Shown piece after piece: positions 24,656-37,829 of a stretch of DNA of 64,000 bases (position 1 is its first letter; each line of letters starts with the position of its first letter). The stretch covers positions 92,342,895 through 92,406,894 of the forward strand of contig CM035226.1 of NCBI GenBank assembly GCA_020226215.1. The letters are read 5' to 3'. Both the position numbers and the translations under genes were made by a program. Origin of the DNA: Sindora glabra (lineage: Eukaryota; Streptophyta; Magnoliopsida; Fabales; Fabaceae). The notes beneath the pieces were generated by a model. It was not told the DNA's origin and made no database searches. It saw only the letters and a program-made list of their open reading frames with translations.

Positions 24656-25813
24656 AGTTTGAGGAATGTTTTTCACATTCCTATGAATATTTTATGAAAA
24701 CGTTACATTCCTATATTTGGTTCAAACTTTTAAAAAGTTTACTTAGGAATGTAATATTTTTAGAAATATTTTAAGGCTCAACTTTCCCTAAATATTCTCA
24801 TGAAGGGAGATGGATATCTTAAATTTCCATAAGATACTAAAATAAAAAATAATTTTACCCTTATTTTTATGCCCTAATTTATTTTAAAGGATTTTTTATT
24901 TTTATTTTTCATTTTTAACTTATATTTCTTATTTCTAATTCTTTCATAATAACAAGCATAATTATACTAAATAAGAAAAAAAAAGAACAAGTAATGTCTA
25001 AATTCAAATCTTATTAATTTCTAAATTCCAATTCCAATTTATTCTGAAAATTTTTTATTTTTATTTTTATTTTTTAGTTTTAACTTATATTTTTCTTTTT
25101 TAAATTTTCATGATAATAAGCATAATTATACTAAATAAATAAAAAAATAAATAAGTAATTTCTAAATTTTAATTTATATATAATCTCATAACATAATAAA
25201 AAATATTCATAAAGTAACTTTAATCTATTAAATTTTGATTTGTATGATTACATTAATTAATATTGTATATTCACATGTAATATATATTTTTTAAAATTTC
25301 TTGTATAAAAAAATTACAATTAAAATTTATAATATTTTCTATAATTTTTAATTCCTTAAAAAATAAAAAATAAAAATTTAAATATGTGAGTCATGTGAAA
25401 TTCATACTTTGATATAAAAAATGATTTCTAGTTTGCTTATATAATTAATTATATAAAAAGTTTAAATTTAAATTCTTAAAAATTTTAATATTTCATATAT
25501 TAAATTATTTATTATATTTAATTAAAAAAATTAAATTCTCCATTCACATATTTTTAATTGAATTAATAATTTATTATAATTTATAAAAAATTAATAAAAA
25601 TATTTTTTGAAAAAGTGATAAAATCTTTAAAAATATAAAGTGTAAATTAAATATGGGAATATAGTATACCTGAAAATCAAAAAAATATTTTTAAAAATTT
25701 ATATATTAAACTAAACATCAAAACATTATATTCTAAAAAAAAATTATATATTTGAAAATTACAACCTTAAGTGAACTTTTTGAGAATGTAAAATATTGCG
25801 AATTAAACGCCCC
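24656..25813. mobile_element. TIR-bounded non-autonomous DNA transposon (1,158 bp)
   Basis: The left end reads GGGGACGTTTAGTTTG and the right end, reverse-complemented, GGGGCGTTTAATTCGC. This is an imperfect terminal inverted repeat of a type common in small plant DNA transposons. Subterminal parts are also roughly inverted (GGAATGT... and ACATTC... words on both sides). The interior is extremely AT-rich with no coding frame. No convincing target-site duplication was found, so the superfamily (PIF/Harbinger or hAT) stays open. Confidence 0.5.
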
Positions 25814-26565
25814 ACAAGCCAAAAGTGGCAGGGTCGGTGGCATTCAGGAATCCAAGCAATCCGGTCTCAATGTCATCCCCCATTACCACACCTACAATTA
25901 ATGCCCTAAAGTGGTAGGGACAGTGTTGGGGGCTACTAAGTGCAAAATTTTCAATGAAGTGCCACTTCATCTTACTCTGCATTCATGAGCCTTTGGAAGA
26001 AATGTGCACAGTACTCAAAAGAAAAAGCCAAATAGCAATATTGTCTCACATCAAACTTTGCGTGACAGAATCTCTCTCTCTCTCTCTCCCCTCCCTTCCT
26101 CTTTGGTGAATGACGACAACCCAGTATTATTTTTTGTTGGTACTTACATTACATGTAACCGGGTAGTTTCAAAACTTTTATTGGTACGATAAATTTTAAA
26201 ATTATTAAATAGTTTTTTATTCGATAAATTTTAAAATTATTGTATTGTCTTGAATTTTGAAATTTTAGACCATCATAAAATTTAATTCTTTTGTTTGCCT
26301 TTTTTTAATAAGAAATCCCTAGGTTTTTATTTGGCTTTTTTTTTTTCAAAAATAATAACAAATCACTCAGTATATATACGAAACATTTTTAGTTTAAATA
26401 TAAAATATTAAAAGAAGAAAATTTAAAATTAATTTAAAACTTCATTATATTAGCAATGAAGCATTAATAATTTATTAAAATGTACTAAACTTAAAATTAA
26501 GAACTCAGTATAAAATTACCAATTCAATTTTAGAATGATCATCACAAAAGTGCAAAAAAATAGGC

Positions 26566-26566
<1 letters not shown>
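25814..26566. other. Intergenic, with a GC-richer island at 25814-26110
   Basis: A block of normal base composition with a (CT)n run at 26071-26088 stands out from the AT-rich surroundings. I find no frame, RNA or repeat ends in it. It could be a relic of a gene flank. The remainder to 26566 is AT-rich and featureless. Confidence 0.4.

Positions 26567-26568
<2 letters not shown>

Positions 26569-26646
<78 letters not shown>
26569..26646. repeat. Compound (AT)n(AG)n microsatellite
   Basis: About 32 bp of pure AT repeat passes directly into 46 bp of pure AG repeat with no interruption. Its purity contrasts with the decayed surroundings. A 62-codon minus-strand frame of SLSLSL and YIYIYI residues across it is an artefact. 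Confidence 0.95.
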
Positions 26647-26649
<3 letters not shown>

Positions 26650-27070
26650 TGTGAAATCTTTAAACTGAGAAGGAGAATTGTAATAGTGAAATATGATATT
26701 TGGGATGCTGCATCTCATGACAAAACTCAATTGTACATAGTTATTGTTAAATGGTGCAAGTTACTCAAAATAAAATAAAATCACTTTTAATACTAACTTT
26801 TTGCAAATTTCAATTTTAATTTATAGGATTTATTGGAATAATCTTCTCGTTTAAATTTAGAAAGAAGCGCATAATTTTACTTGAGAGACTAGCTAATGGA
26901 TATTTGTATTCTTGTTTATAATAGTGGGAACATTAATTTACTTGATATATCTACATACATACAAGGTTATCTGAAATTTGATCTCTAAATGTAATAAAAA
27001 AAATTAAATTAATATTGAATATCACTATAATGTTAATATGATAACAATGAATATTTATATTTAATGGTCA

Positions 27071-27165
27071 ATTCTATAGTACCTTAAGTAAGAAGTAAAA
27101 GTATCATACCTTAAGTGATGGCCAAGTAAAAGTATCATACCTTAAGTGATGTGGCCAAATTGCAT
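27071..27165. repeat. 31-bp direct tandem repeat, relative of the next MITE
   Basis: A 31-bp unit (AAGTAAAAGTATCATACC, then TTAAGTGATGGCC) occurs twice head to tail at 27093-27123 and 27124-27154. The block begins CTATAGTACC and ends with CATCCATTGAA, the same series of words as the left arm of the foldback element at 27234. It looks like a decayed relative of that family. Confidence 0.55.
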
Positions 27166-27233
27166 CCATTGAATTGTTGCTTCATGGGATTCGTGCTAGA
27201 TCATTCAGCTAACTAATGTATAAAAGGGGAAGA

Positions 27234-27379
27234 CTATGGTACCCTTAGGGGTTTCAAACCTTGGGTGGTGTGGTGTAATCTCATCCATTGGATGAGATTA
27301 CCTAAGTATTTAGTAATCTCATCTAATGGATGAGATTTTGCCACACCACCCAGGGTTTAGAAACCTTAGGGGCACCTTA
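27234..27379. mobile_element. Foldback MITE (146 bp)
   Basis: The two halves are near-complete inverted copies, with arms of about 70 bp. The left arm begins CTATGGTACCCTTAGGGG and the right, reverse-complemented, CTAAGGTGCCCCTAAGG. Both arms then share GGGTGGTGTGG and AATCTCATCCATT. Only a few bases separate the arms. It has no coding capacity. Target-site duplication and superfamily are not evident. Confidence 0.75.
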
Positions 27380-27399
27380 GAATTTCTTTGTATAAAGAA

Positions 27400-29097
27400 G
27401 TTATATAAAAATTTTTTATCATGACCAACTCAAATTTTTAAAAATTTCAAAGGTATCCCGTACATTTTTGGTTAGCCCACCCCAATTAGCATTTTCTTTT
27501 TATTAAACTAGACATTATTTTTTTTCTTTCTAAGCATGATAAAAGTATTTATAGTCAATGATGATTGAATATTACTTGATGTTTAGATCTTTTTTGAATA
27601 TCATATTAATTCGTTAATATTAATTTATATAATATATAAATTTATTTTTTAAAAAAATTTAATAAATTTTGAATCTTTTTATATTATCACATTAGATTTG
27701 TTTGAATAATATATTTTATAATTAGCATATTTTTATATATAAGAATTAATATTATTACATATATAAGAATATTGTGATAAATTATTTAAGAAAAATAATT
27801 TTAAAATATTTAAATTTATATTAAATTATAAAAATATTTTAAAATAATTTTTTTACTATTTTAAAAATTAATTTTTCCTTTAAAAATTAATGCACATAAT
27901 TGTATCAAAACATTATTTTTTAAAATTCTTATGTTTCCGTTGTCGTCAATAAGTAATATTCTCAACATGATTAGACTCCTTTAAAAGCAAAATGTATATT
28001 TTAGAGGGTAAAGGATAACATTACCATCCTTGATAAGAAAATTAAGAAAATAAATAATTATAAATTTTGAAAATTATTTTTAATTAATTATCATTTATTA
28101 AATTTTAAACCTCAATTACATACTATGATATTGCATTTAACCTCTAAATTATATCTTGCATTTTTAAGGAATTCAATATCATATAAAATTATTTGATCAG
28201 TTGTTTTGAGTTAAAAATTATTATTTTTAATTTTTAGATTTCAAAGACAATTTCTTTCTCACTTTTAATCATGATTTTGTTACCAAATAAGTTAATTTTT
28301 TTATCAAAATGTTTAAAATTAATTTTACATTGTGAAAATTAACGCACCTAATTCTATGATTAGATTAAATTTGTTAAGGAAGAACTCATTCAAAGTGCCG
28401 TATAATGGAAATGATTATTTGTTCTCACCATTTTAGTCAAAGTATTTTTTAACTAACTAATGAACCTTTGAAATGCTATAAAACCAACTACCAAACCATT
28501 CTTTCTTGACCCCTATAATTTAGGAATAATTGGATTATAATTTTTACTTTTTAATTATTAATATAATATTATATATAATTGGTATTTTAATTATTTAATT
28601 ATTTAATTCCTAACATTTAAATAACACAAGTCTTACGTAAAGGAATTTGTGGGTTTTTTACATGTAAATATTTCTATGAACAGTAAAACACAAGCAAAAT
28701 GCAGTGAATGGAACCGAACTTTGAATTGATTCAATTAAAAATTTAGCTTTATATGTATGGAACAAGCCATTAGAAGCCTTGGGCTTGATCCAATATAAAA
28801 AGAATCAATTTTTAATTATCAAAATATTATTATACATTTTTCAATTTGACACAAAGTTGTTGTGCACCCATAATTTTAAGCGGTAATTAGAGAAAAATAT
28901 AAAAGTATCAATTATCTACTCGCTTATCTTGTGATACTTGTCCTTCTAATATAAGGTATGGAAGAAACTTGTGATGCTTAACATTCTACCTAATTTACTA
29001 AATATGGAAAGGAGGGAAGAGTATGATGAAAATTTAAAAAACATAAAAGCCCAACTAATATCACCAAGAACGGAAAATGGAATATGAAAAAATGGGT
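27400..29097. other. AT-rich intergenic DNA without recognised features
   Basis: A stretch of about 1.7 kb, mostly poly-A/T words, with no frame above noise, no terminal repeats and no RNA gene that I can recognise. Confidence 0.6.
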
Positions 29098-29513
29098 ACC
29101 TTTTAGCCACAATTCAAGAACTTTCTCAAAAATTTTGTTTATTTTTTTGTAAGATATTTTTCATAAATTTTTTTTAACTTTTATATGTAAATGAAAAATT
29201 AGTATATGCTTTTATAATTTATAATTAAAAAATATGATACTTAGAAGTATAATAATGAGAAAAATAATTTTGTCTTTTAAAAAATATTTTTATCGAATTT
29301 TTTATATACCTTTTAGCCACAATTCAAGAATTTCTAAAAAATTTTGTTTATTTTTTCTACGATATTTTTATAAAAAAATTTAAATTTTATATGTAAATGA
29401 AAAATTAGTATGTACTTTTATAACTTATAATTAAAAAATATGGCACTTAGAGATATAATAGTGAAGAATTTTTTTTTTTGGAAAAGAAATTATTTTTATC
29501 AAATTTTTTATAT
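29098..29513. repeat. Tandem duplication, 210-bp unit
   Basis: ACCTTTTAGCCACAATTCAA starts both copies, at 29098 and 29308. The copies (210 and 206 bp) stay alignable to the shared end TTTTTTATAT, with substitutions and small indels. It is a local duplication in AT-rich DNA with no coding content. Confidence 0.85.
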
Positions 29514-29861
29514 TTGATATTAAAACTTTAAATTATTTTTATTTTTAATTTTTTATAACTATATTTCTATAAAAATATTTTTCATCAAAAAGCTTTTAAA
29601 TATTAAAAATTTTGCAGCTATTAGTATTCAAAATTCGACAGGCGGTTATATTGGGTCCAGGTTTGAATTTCCATTTGAAATCAAACGGAGTTTGCTTTCT
29701 CACTGAAATTGCAAGTTGGGAAATGAAATTAATCAAAACAAATATTTAGTATTGAGATTAAAGTTTTGTGTGTAAATCGGCGAACCAACGATATACTTTG
29801 GCCCATAAAAAATTCTACTCCATCTAACCAGAACGGAAAAAAATAAAAGAAAGAAAACAAT

Positions 29862-30423
29862 ATTATATTTGATATGATAGAAATAAAATGGAAAGAAATT
29901 AAATGAAAAAATGGTATTATTATTCCATAATTATGTTTGGTTAAAAAAATATTATAAGAATAGAATCCTTAAAAAAAAAGAAGATGTAAAATTAAAACCT
30001 TATTTAAATTAATAAAATATTAATATACCTTATATAAAAAATATATGATATAATCAATTATAAAAAATATATAATTACCAAAATTGTTTTCTATGGTAAA
30101 AACATATAAAATTTTATTCACTGAATTTTTATATTAAATAAAATTTTTATAAATAATATTAAAATATTTTATTTTAAATCTTATTTTTAAAAATATAATT
30201 ATCAAAATATTTGAATATAAAATTACTAAAAATTAGTATTATTTTATTATTTAATAACAAATGATAATGTTAGAATATATAAAAAATATGAGAAATATGG
30301 ATATAAATAAGTTATTCCATAAGTACTAAGATTGTTATTTCTTAGGAAATGGATATTCTCACCCCATAATACAACCCAAATAAATATTTTTCATTTCATT
30401 TCATTCTATCATATTAAACATAG
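29862..30423. mobile_element. Probable AT-rich TIR element (about 560 bp)
   Basis: The left end ATTATATTTGATATGATAGA mirrors the right end, which reverse-complemented reads CTATGTTTAATATGATAGA. AATGGAAAGAAAT and AATGAAATGAAAT follow on the two sides, extending the inverted similarity to about 40 bp. The interior has no frame. No target-site duplication could be assigned. Confidence 0.5.
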
Positions 30424-30937
30424 CATAAAAGAAGAGGACGAACGAGAAAAGATAAGAATATAATAAATTTTTCTCATTTTTGGATGGGGTGAAATTAGAA
30501 AAAAATTGAATTTGATAAATTTTTTACTCAAAAATATTAAAAGTTTCTAATAAAATTATCAGTTATTTTTTTAGTGTAGATTTGTCAAAATAATTTAAAA
30601 TATCATTTTATACTCATTATTTCCCTGCTTGTGAGGAAAAAAATATTTTGTGATGTATGACGGTATTTTTTTTGGCTTTTTTTGGTCATCTGGCTTTCTT
30701 TTTGCATTCAAATATAAGATGGCAGTGAGGTATAACATTGAGGAAATGCTGACATCATGTATCCTTTAAAACTATTTTCTTGTGATTTTTTTATTAGAAA
30801 GATGAAAGTTAATGAAATCAGTTGCACCTACCCTAAATGAAAACATGGATTTGAAACAAAATTTTTATGACTCACATGTTATGTTACTTGATTCTTAGCT
30901 GGCAACTACCTTCACTAAAATGCATACATACTTTAAA

Positions 30938-32786
30938 AAGAGTAAATTACTCTACTCTCTCTTAAAGTTAGAGATAAATATACGTACCTCCTTCTAATTT
31001 TGAAAAATTCCGTTAGTGTCTCTTAAATTATGTAATTTTGTTACATTTCCCTCCTTCGGAAGTGACGTCCGTGAGTCAATCTATCTAAAATGCGAGTTGA
31101 CCACTTTTTTTTTTTTAATTTTCCTCCAATTTTTATGATCATTTTATTCTCCTAAAGAATATCGTGATAAATAACTGAATCTATTTTATAATATATTACA
31201 AATAAAAACATTATCACTAGGTTTTATTATTTAAATAGAAATTGATTAAAACGATTAATATTATGTTGTAATTAATTTACTTTATTTTATTTTAGTTAAT
31301 CAAAATCAAAAAATAAAACTGAGATGACATACTATTTTAATTTCAATTACAAAATTATTATTGACTACTGCAGAATGATTATGTTTATTCTATAATTTCT
31401 GATTAATTTTTTTAAAAATAATTATAACATAATAAAATGTATATTTTTAATTTTATTTTTGGTAGTAAATTTTCATAATAAAGCATATATTTGCAATTGA
31501 AATAATAAATTAGCTCAATTTTTTTTTCAAGGGATATAGTATATTAGATATTTAATATGTATTAAATAAATTTTAATTTTAATTAAATCCAACGATACTT
31601 GATATATATTAAATAAAATTTATTTTAATAATGCAAGATTTAAAATTTATATTTTTAATGTTTTAATTTAGGATTTAAATTTAATTCATTGTTAGTATAA
31701 ATTAGTTTTACACTATCAATCTTTCATATATTGTTATATTAATAAAAAATTATTAAAACTCATTTATTATTATTAAAAATTCTTATTTGCTATTATTTTT
31801 TAATAATGTGTCTTCTTATTAATTATTGTAATATAAAATATTTTATTTTATTCGTGAATCAAATTTAAACTCTTTAACTTAAAGTATGCCAAAAATTATG
31901 CTTTAATTACTTTAATCACTTAGGATGTATTAATAAAATTCTAATTATAATAATTGGTAATAATTTATTTGATGTTAATGAGATTAATGTCTTTTTTAAA
32001 GTAAGATTATGTTTATTTCATTATTTTTTATTAGTTTATTAATTACATTTTTTCCTTTTTCTTTCTCTCCTTAAAATTTCAAGTAATTTCCTTACTTTTG
32101 TATTTGAAACTTTCCACTTCCTCTTTTCTCTATATCTTTTTTAATTTTATTTTTTAATTTTTTTCATCTATCTTCCTTTCCTATCGGGTCCTTAATACTA
32201 TCACTTTGATTTTCATCTTTTCTCCCTTAACTTTGATCACCATCATCCTATCTTCCTTTCAACTCTCAAAACTCCACATCATACCTTCATCTTTTTGGAC
32301 ATCAACACAATCTTCCTGTGTTCCTTTTTCAATTCTTAAAGCCCCATACTTCCCTCCTCCTCTTGAAAAGTGTCACTTAGCTTTGCTACATAACCTATTG
32401 CCCATTGTTTGGCCATAATTCTTCAATTGCTTGTCGCCATGAAGTTTAATTTGCCGTTCATTATTTCTCATTCCACCATCTTTCAACAACCTTCCTTCCT
32501 ACTTCCAAGGCATTGTTACCTAGCCCTTTATTGCCACCAGTGTTGCAATTGCTTCTAATGGTACCAATTCATGCTAATAATGGCCTTACAACTATTTATC
32601 TTCATCATTTTGATTTAGATGGTTTATGTGGAAGTAAAACCAACAAGGGTGCTTTTGGCACAAAATTTTTAAACTTATCAAACGTCATTCTCTATTTGTT
32701 AAAAGGGGTTGTCAAACATTTTCCAAAATCAGATTAGTGTGAATGTATTTACCCCTAATCTTAAAAGAAAAGAGAGTAATTTACCT
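30938..32786. mobile_element. MULE-type DNA transposon (1,849 bp) with perfect 9-bp TSD
   Basis: TACTTTAAA occurs exactly at both borders (30929-30937 and 32787-32795), the 9-bp duplication typical of Mutator-like elements. The ends are inverted repeats of about 45 bp. The left begins AAGAGTAAATTACTCT and the right, reverse-complemented, AGGTAAATTACTCT; both continue with a CTCT-rich run, TTAAAG/TTAAGA and GATAAATA/GGTAAATA. No transposase is recognisable. The left two thirds is AT-rich. The right third (about 32050-32740) has more normal composition and holds two short frames (32206-32418 and 32513-32737) with no recognisable family. It is non-autonomous and might carry captured host sequence. 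Confidence 0.85.
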
Positions 32787-32795
32787 TACTTTAAA

Positions 32796-33325
32796 TCACA
32801 AACATATCATCTATGCTACATAATAGAACATTGCATTGCCAATTATTTTTTAACATCTAAACTTAACATTTAAAAATGTTAAAGATTGGAGTAAATAAGC
32901 TATAGCTCAATGAAAGAAGTTCCATCCCAATATTGAGTGAAAAGCCTTTTAGATAGTACACTCCATATAACATACATATTTATATATATTATATCTGCAG
33001 TCTAATCATAAGAACATAGCTTAATATTTACATTGGAAAATCATCATATTCAAAATTATAATCACTTGAGTGATCTTAGGTAAATCAATAGAAATTTGTA
33101 AAATTACATGTTTGTGTAGCATTATAACTTTAATAATTTTTTTAGCCACTTAAGAACATGAATATGCCTCCCTAAGCTTACAAATCTCTCTCATTTTTTA
33201 GTATTTTATATTCATTAATTCTTGACTTTTAACCTATGTTCTCATTCCATTTCATGCAACCCATAAAACATTATTAAAATAAGTTATTATTCCAATTAAA
33301 TCTTAATGCATCCAACATTTACTAC
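32796..33325. other. AT-rich intergenic DNA without recognised features
   Basis: About 530 bp between the MULE and the next repeat-rich stretch. I see no frame, terminal repeat or RNA gene in it. Confidence 0.6.
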
Positions 33326-33560
33326 TAAAAATAAAATAAAATAAAAACTAATTAGTGACGAAAAAATGCAACATTAAATAAATTAGTGATGGACTTAAAG
33401 TTATGGGTAAATTATGCGTTGGTAATTGAATTAATGATAAATTTTTATATTTGTCACTAAATTTTGTTGCTAATCCATCACTAAAATTACAATAATGATG
33501 ATTTACAATCAATGACCATGTAGCAAATTAATGATAGGTAATTCTTTCACTCCCCTAATA
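33326..33560. repeat. CACTA-like subterminal motif cluster
   Basis: Repeated words TTAGTGACGA, TTAGTGATGGA, TTGTCACTAAA and CATCACTAAA occur on both strands within about 200 bp. This is the composition of plant CACTA subterminal regions. A similar cluster, with a 24-bp perfect palindrome, lies at 36830-37005. Neither has a clear CACTA terminus, so they may be two parts of one eroded element. Confidence 0.35.
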
Positions 33561-33689
33561 ATCTAAATTTTTATTATAAATTAATTATTTAATATATATA
33601 TACATGTTTTAGTAATTAGAGAAGTTATGGATGTATTTAGAGTAAAGTCTAAATTAAAGAATATATATTTTAATGATGAAGATAAATAC

Positions 33690-35335
33690 AATTATGCTAA
33701 TTGTAAGGTTGTGTAAAATTAGATTTGAATAAAGGTGTATGGAGGAGATTTAAGATTCAATTTTCCATTTTATCCTTACTTAATCTTCCAAATTACAAAA
33801 ATGCTCCTAAAGGCATTAAAACCTATAAACCCTTTATCTTTTTTCCATTTTACTCTACTTTTCCATTGGTCTTCCCTTTCATCTCAACCTTTTCATCCTC
33901 AAATTGCCAAATTTAAGCAACAATTGGATAAAAAAACTCAAGATTTCACAACTATCAACTCTTTCTAAGGTAATACTAATATGCAAGATCTTATGTATAT
34001 TATTTTCTCCTATTTTACGCCTCTTAGTATATTATATATATTGAATTTTATAGAATTAGTCTAGTTATATAATTTAGGGTTAGTTTTTCAATGTTTTGAA
34101 ATTGTTTGGTTAATGTTAGATTTTTACACTGTCTCTGGTTTTCAATCTATAACCTAAGTTTTGGATATTGGATTTAAATGATCTTTATAACCCAAGTTAG
34201 AACACTATCCAGAAGGTTAAATGTAACTATGAAGTCAATATTCTGTTTTTATCTAAGCTAATCTCATCTCAAATTTTAGGTCATATTTAGAGTTTTAGAG
34301 GCCCAATTAAAGTGAAACAAGTACTTAAAGTTTCTTAATACCTAGCCTTACAACTTTCATGTTTGTGGTTTAGCAAAACTAAATAGTTTTAGGAGTCTCA
34401 CAATAGTTAGAATCAAACCTATGATATTTTACCACAGTAACTCTTATAGTGTTTTATTTTATAAATTAGGTTTTGAGATTCTAAAATTAGCAAAACCCTA
34501 TTCTTTGTAAACTTAAGAGGCATATGATCTTGGTCCATTAGGGTTTTAAAGGATAAAAAATTAAATATGAGATTTTCTACCTCTAAATGTAAGAACATAT
34601 AATTCTAAACAACAACTTTTCTTTTTCTATCTTTTTTTATACTCCACCATAGGTGGTTAATTTTCTACATTGGTTCAAGAGATTAGCACTTCAATTTAAT
34701 TTGATTTTGATACCTTTCTCTTAATTTTGCTTTTAATTTAATTATCTTTTATTTTTCTACTCTTGTTACGAATTATTGTTTAGATAGTTTGTTAATTATG
34801 ATCAGTTGATTATCTACTATAGTTTATAGTTAAATAATCAATTGTAATTGATTCTCGCGTGAAGGTTAGTTATGAATAATTGTAATAAATAGCAATTAGG
34901 TTGATTTGATGCGTTGCCTAAGAAAAATAAAGGAGAAATTAGTAATTTTTTATTATAAAATTGTTAATTCAGTCTTAATCATATTCCTGATGTTTAATAT
35001 TATTACTAACTAGATTTATTCTTATATCTTGAATTAAAATCAATAGTGGGAGATTAATTTAGGTGCTTGCTTTAGATTAATCATCGTTAGGAACTTTTTA
35101 TGATTACTACTAGTATGGAAGTAATTTTCAATTAAGTAGTTAAATTAATTGTAAATTTTGTTAAGGGACAATGAAAAAATTGTATTTTGGAGTGTGATAT
35201 TCATTAGATTAAGCTTTTATATTCTATTATACTCTATTTGATTTTATTATTATTATTTTCTTTTGGGTTTGACCTAAACTTAGCCTATCTACATATTAAA
35301 GTAAGTTTAATATTAATTTTTGGTGTAAAGAAACA
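33690..35335 (+). mobile_element. Long LTR-like sequence, copy 1 (decayed gypsy LTR)
   Basis: This block is colinear, at clearly diverged identity, with 37830-40020 on the same strand and with the Athila-type 3' LTR (54050-57323) on the opposite strand. Shared landmarks in order: TTTTGGATATTGGATTTA, ATCTTGGTCCATTAGGGTTTT, CCATAGGTGGTTAATTTTC, GGTTCAAGAGATTAG and an end near TTAATTTTTGGTGTA. No target-site duplication is visible. It may be the 5' LTR of a + strand element whose 3' LTR is the 37.8-kb copy. Confidence 0.5.
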
Positions 35336-37829
35336 TATGCCAAATACCACCTAAAAATCTACTCTTATTAAGTAATTTTAGATGCCTTACTTTTGAAAGA
35401 AAATTTAGGATTTACACTTTGCTTTAATCTTTGATAATGTTAGGAAAGATCCTTTATTCTTCTAGCTTTGTCTCCACCTCACCTCTTTTCAAGTTAATTA
35501 GTAAGTAAATAATTAACATAAATTTGGGATTTAGAATTTCTATATAATTGTTATTAATTTTATATGTTAATGATAGAAGAAATTTAGTATTTAATCTTAA
35601 AATCTTGTTATTAACTAAAATTATAAGTTATTCTAAGTTTATATGTGATGAATAATGTTAATTGCAAGTTATTGTTAAGCTAGTAATGGTTATGTGAGTG
35701 ATTGGAGTAGGAAATGGCAATTTTTGTTGGGAAATCATAGGATTTTCTAGAATTTCCAAAAATTAATCATATATACTACTTGAATATGGCTTTATAAAGC
35801 ATTATATTCAAGTACCCTACTTGATTCCTTGTTTAGGGCTTTACATTTGGATAGAGGTAATCGAGTATAGTACTTAATTATAGAAGGAGAAAATGCCCAT
35901 AATTGAGTACCATAGTCAATTACTTCAATTAAGGTTGCTTTTTGCTGCCACTTATATGCAATACTCAAGTGTAGACTTCAATACTAGAGTCTTATACTTG
36001 AGTATTGTACTTAAGTACTACCTTATTTTCTTCCTTAAATAAGTTGTGTGCTAGTATGTTAAGAAATCTTATGAAATGTGTATAAGTGAATTACAAGTAT
36101 AATGATTTATGAAGTTAGCAGTATATGTGATAGTGTAAACAGGAATTGATTGTGTTGTATGATGTAAAAGGCTATAACATTTTTTTATTAAAACATGTAT
36201 TGTTAAAGGAATGAGTTTGGGGGACATATGAATGTAACATTGTAATATTAGTACTAGATTTGAAAACTTATTTGTGAAAGGATAAAAAGGAACCTAGAGG
36301 GATGAGGATGGTGATTTTTAAGGGATAAGGATATTCGGGAAGCACAAAATAGTTTTTTAGTTAACTAATTTATTTATTTATTTTTTAGCCATTTTTTATA
36401 ATAAGTAACTTGCTATGATAAGATGTGGACTTGATATGTAGTATTCATTTACTTGAATACATGTTTAAATAGGTTATTTACCTACTAAGATATTTACATA
36501 CTAAGATAATGTCTCCCTTTTTTAATTTTTTAAATATTTTTATGGATATGCTTATGAAGGTTCCTTAACCACCACTAGCGACCTAGGATTAGAATCCTAT
36601 TCGATACTTTTGTGAAGTAGTCATAATTCAAGTAAGATATAGTTTAACAAGGGGAATGAAACTTGTATATGTCATTTTGAGAATAACATTTCATTAACTC
36701 ATATTATAAATATTCTGAATGTGTGACTATATATATATATAATCAATTAAGTTAAATTAACATAATTGTTAAAAATTGTGTGATGATAACACAATAGGTT
36801 TGTAGGCTAATGGAAATTGAAAAACAATATTCACATCAATCATAGCCAGATAAGTCATGATAAATCTATCTATGATTGTTTTTATTTAGTAATGGAATAT
36901 TCCATTACTAACTTTGAATTTGTGGGTAAATTTATTGCTAAACTAGAAATTTCTAGAAAATTAAAGATGTTGCTATTAAAAAATTTGTTACTAATCTAGG
37001 ATATATTGTTAATATGCTTCTTATTTTTATAGCAAGCCAAGCAACAAATAGCTTGTATTAATCAAATTTCATGAAACAAGTATCCATTCAATAATTAAAA
37101 TTTCAAATTGAATTTCATAAAAGTTAACTTAGACCTTACAAGGCTACTTCCCAACATTTGGTTATTGGTCATCCTTATGGCACTTACTCCTTTAGTTAGT
37201 TGGCAGCTCATCCTTTAACGAAGCGTCAGGTGGTATCTTTAGTTGCTAGAACAACATGCTAAAGTAATGCTCATGTTGATCAATTTGGATAAGGCAAACA
37301 TTTAATTATTTTGTGTGATTTCCTCTCATTCCCCCACAAGCTCTGCAATTTATTGTTCAATGGTGTTTTAAAATCCTTACAACTCAAGTTGTGAGGACAA
37401 ATTAGCCATAGCAGATGAAAGTCTAGTAACCATACTCATCTTCAATCTCATACCATAAATATGCTTTTTTTTTATTCTAGTTGCCTACTACCTCCATCGG
37501 TCTTCTTGACTTATATGTAGCTACCATTAGCACCCTTAGCTAATGCCTGAGAAAAGTGCTCTACTAACATCTTAGAGTAATCACCCTATAGGATTAAATT
37601 TAAAGGTTAAATATGTCATAGCCTATTTTCTGTCCAAATGTTACACTTTTTTTAAATATAATAATTTAGAATTTATTTTGTGAAATGAATAATGAAAATA
37701 ATTGGTATAATGCTACACTTATTTTATGTATAAATTATATGATAAAACAAAAAGTTAATATTTTAGTAAATATACAAATATGTATTCCTTAAGAATTGAA
37801 TGAGAAAAATTAAATAGAATTATAAAATA
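35336..37829. other. Unrecognised spacer between two LTR-like copies
   Basis: About 2.5 kb that would be the interior if the flanking blocks are the LTRs of one element. No gag or pol motif is readable. It holds an ACTTGAGTA-rich, hairpin-prone stretch (35760-36020) and a CACTA-like cluster at 36830-37005 with the perfect 24-bp palindrome at 36887-36910. The part at 37020-37600 has more normal composition but no recognisable frame. Confidence 0.4.

Noticed and set aside
26542..26730. 62-codon minus frame of SLSLSL and YIYIYI
   Set aside because: Translation of the (AG)n(AT)n microsatellite.
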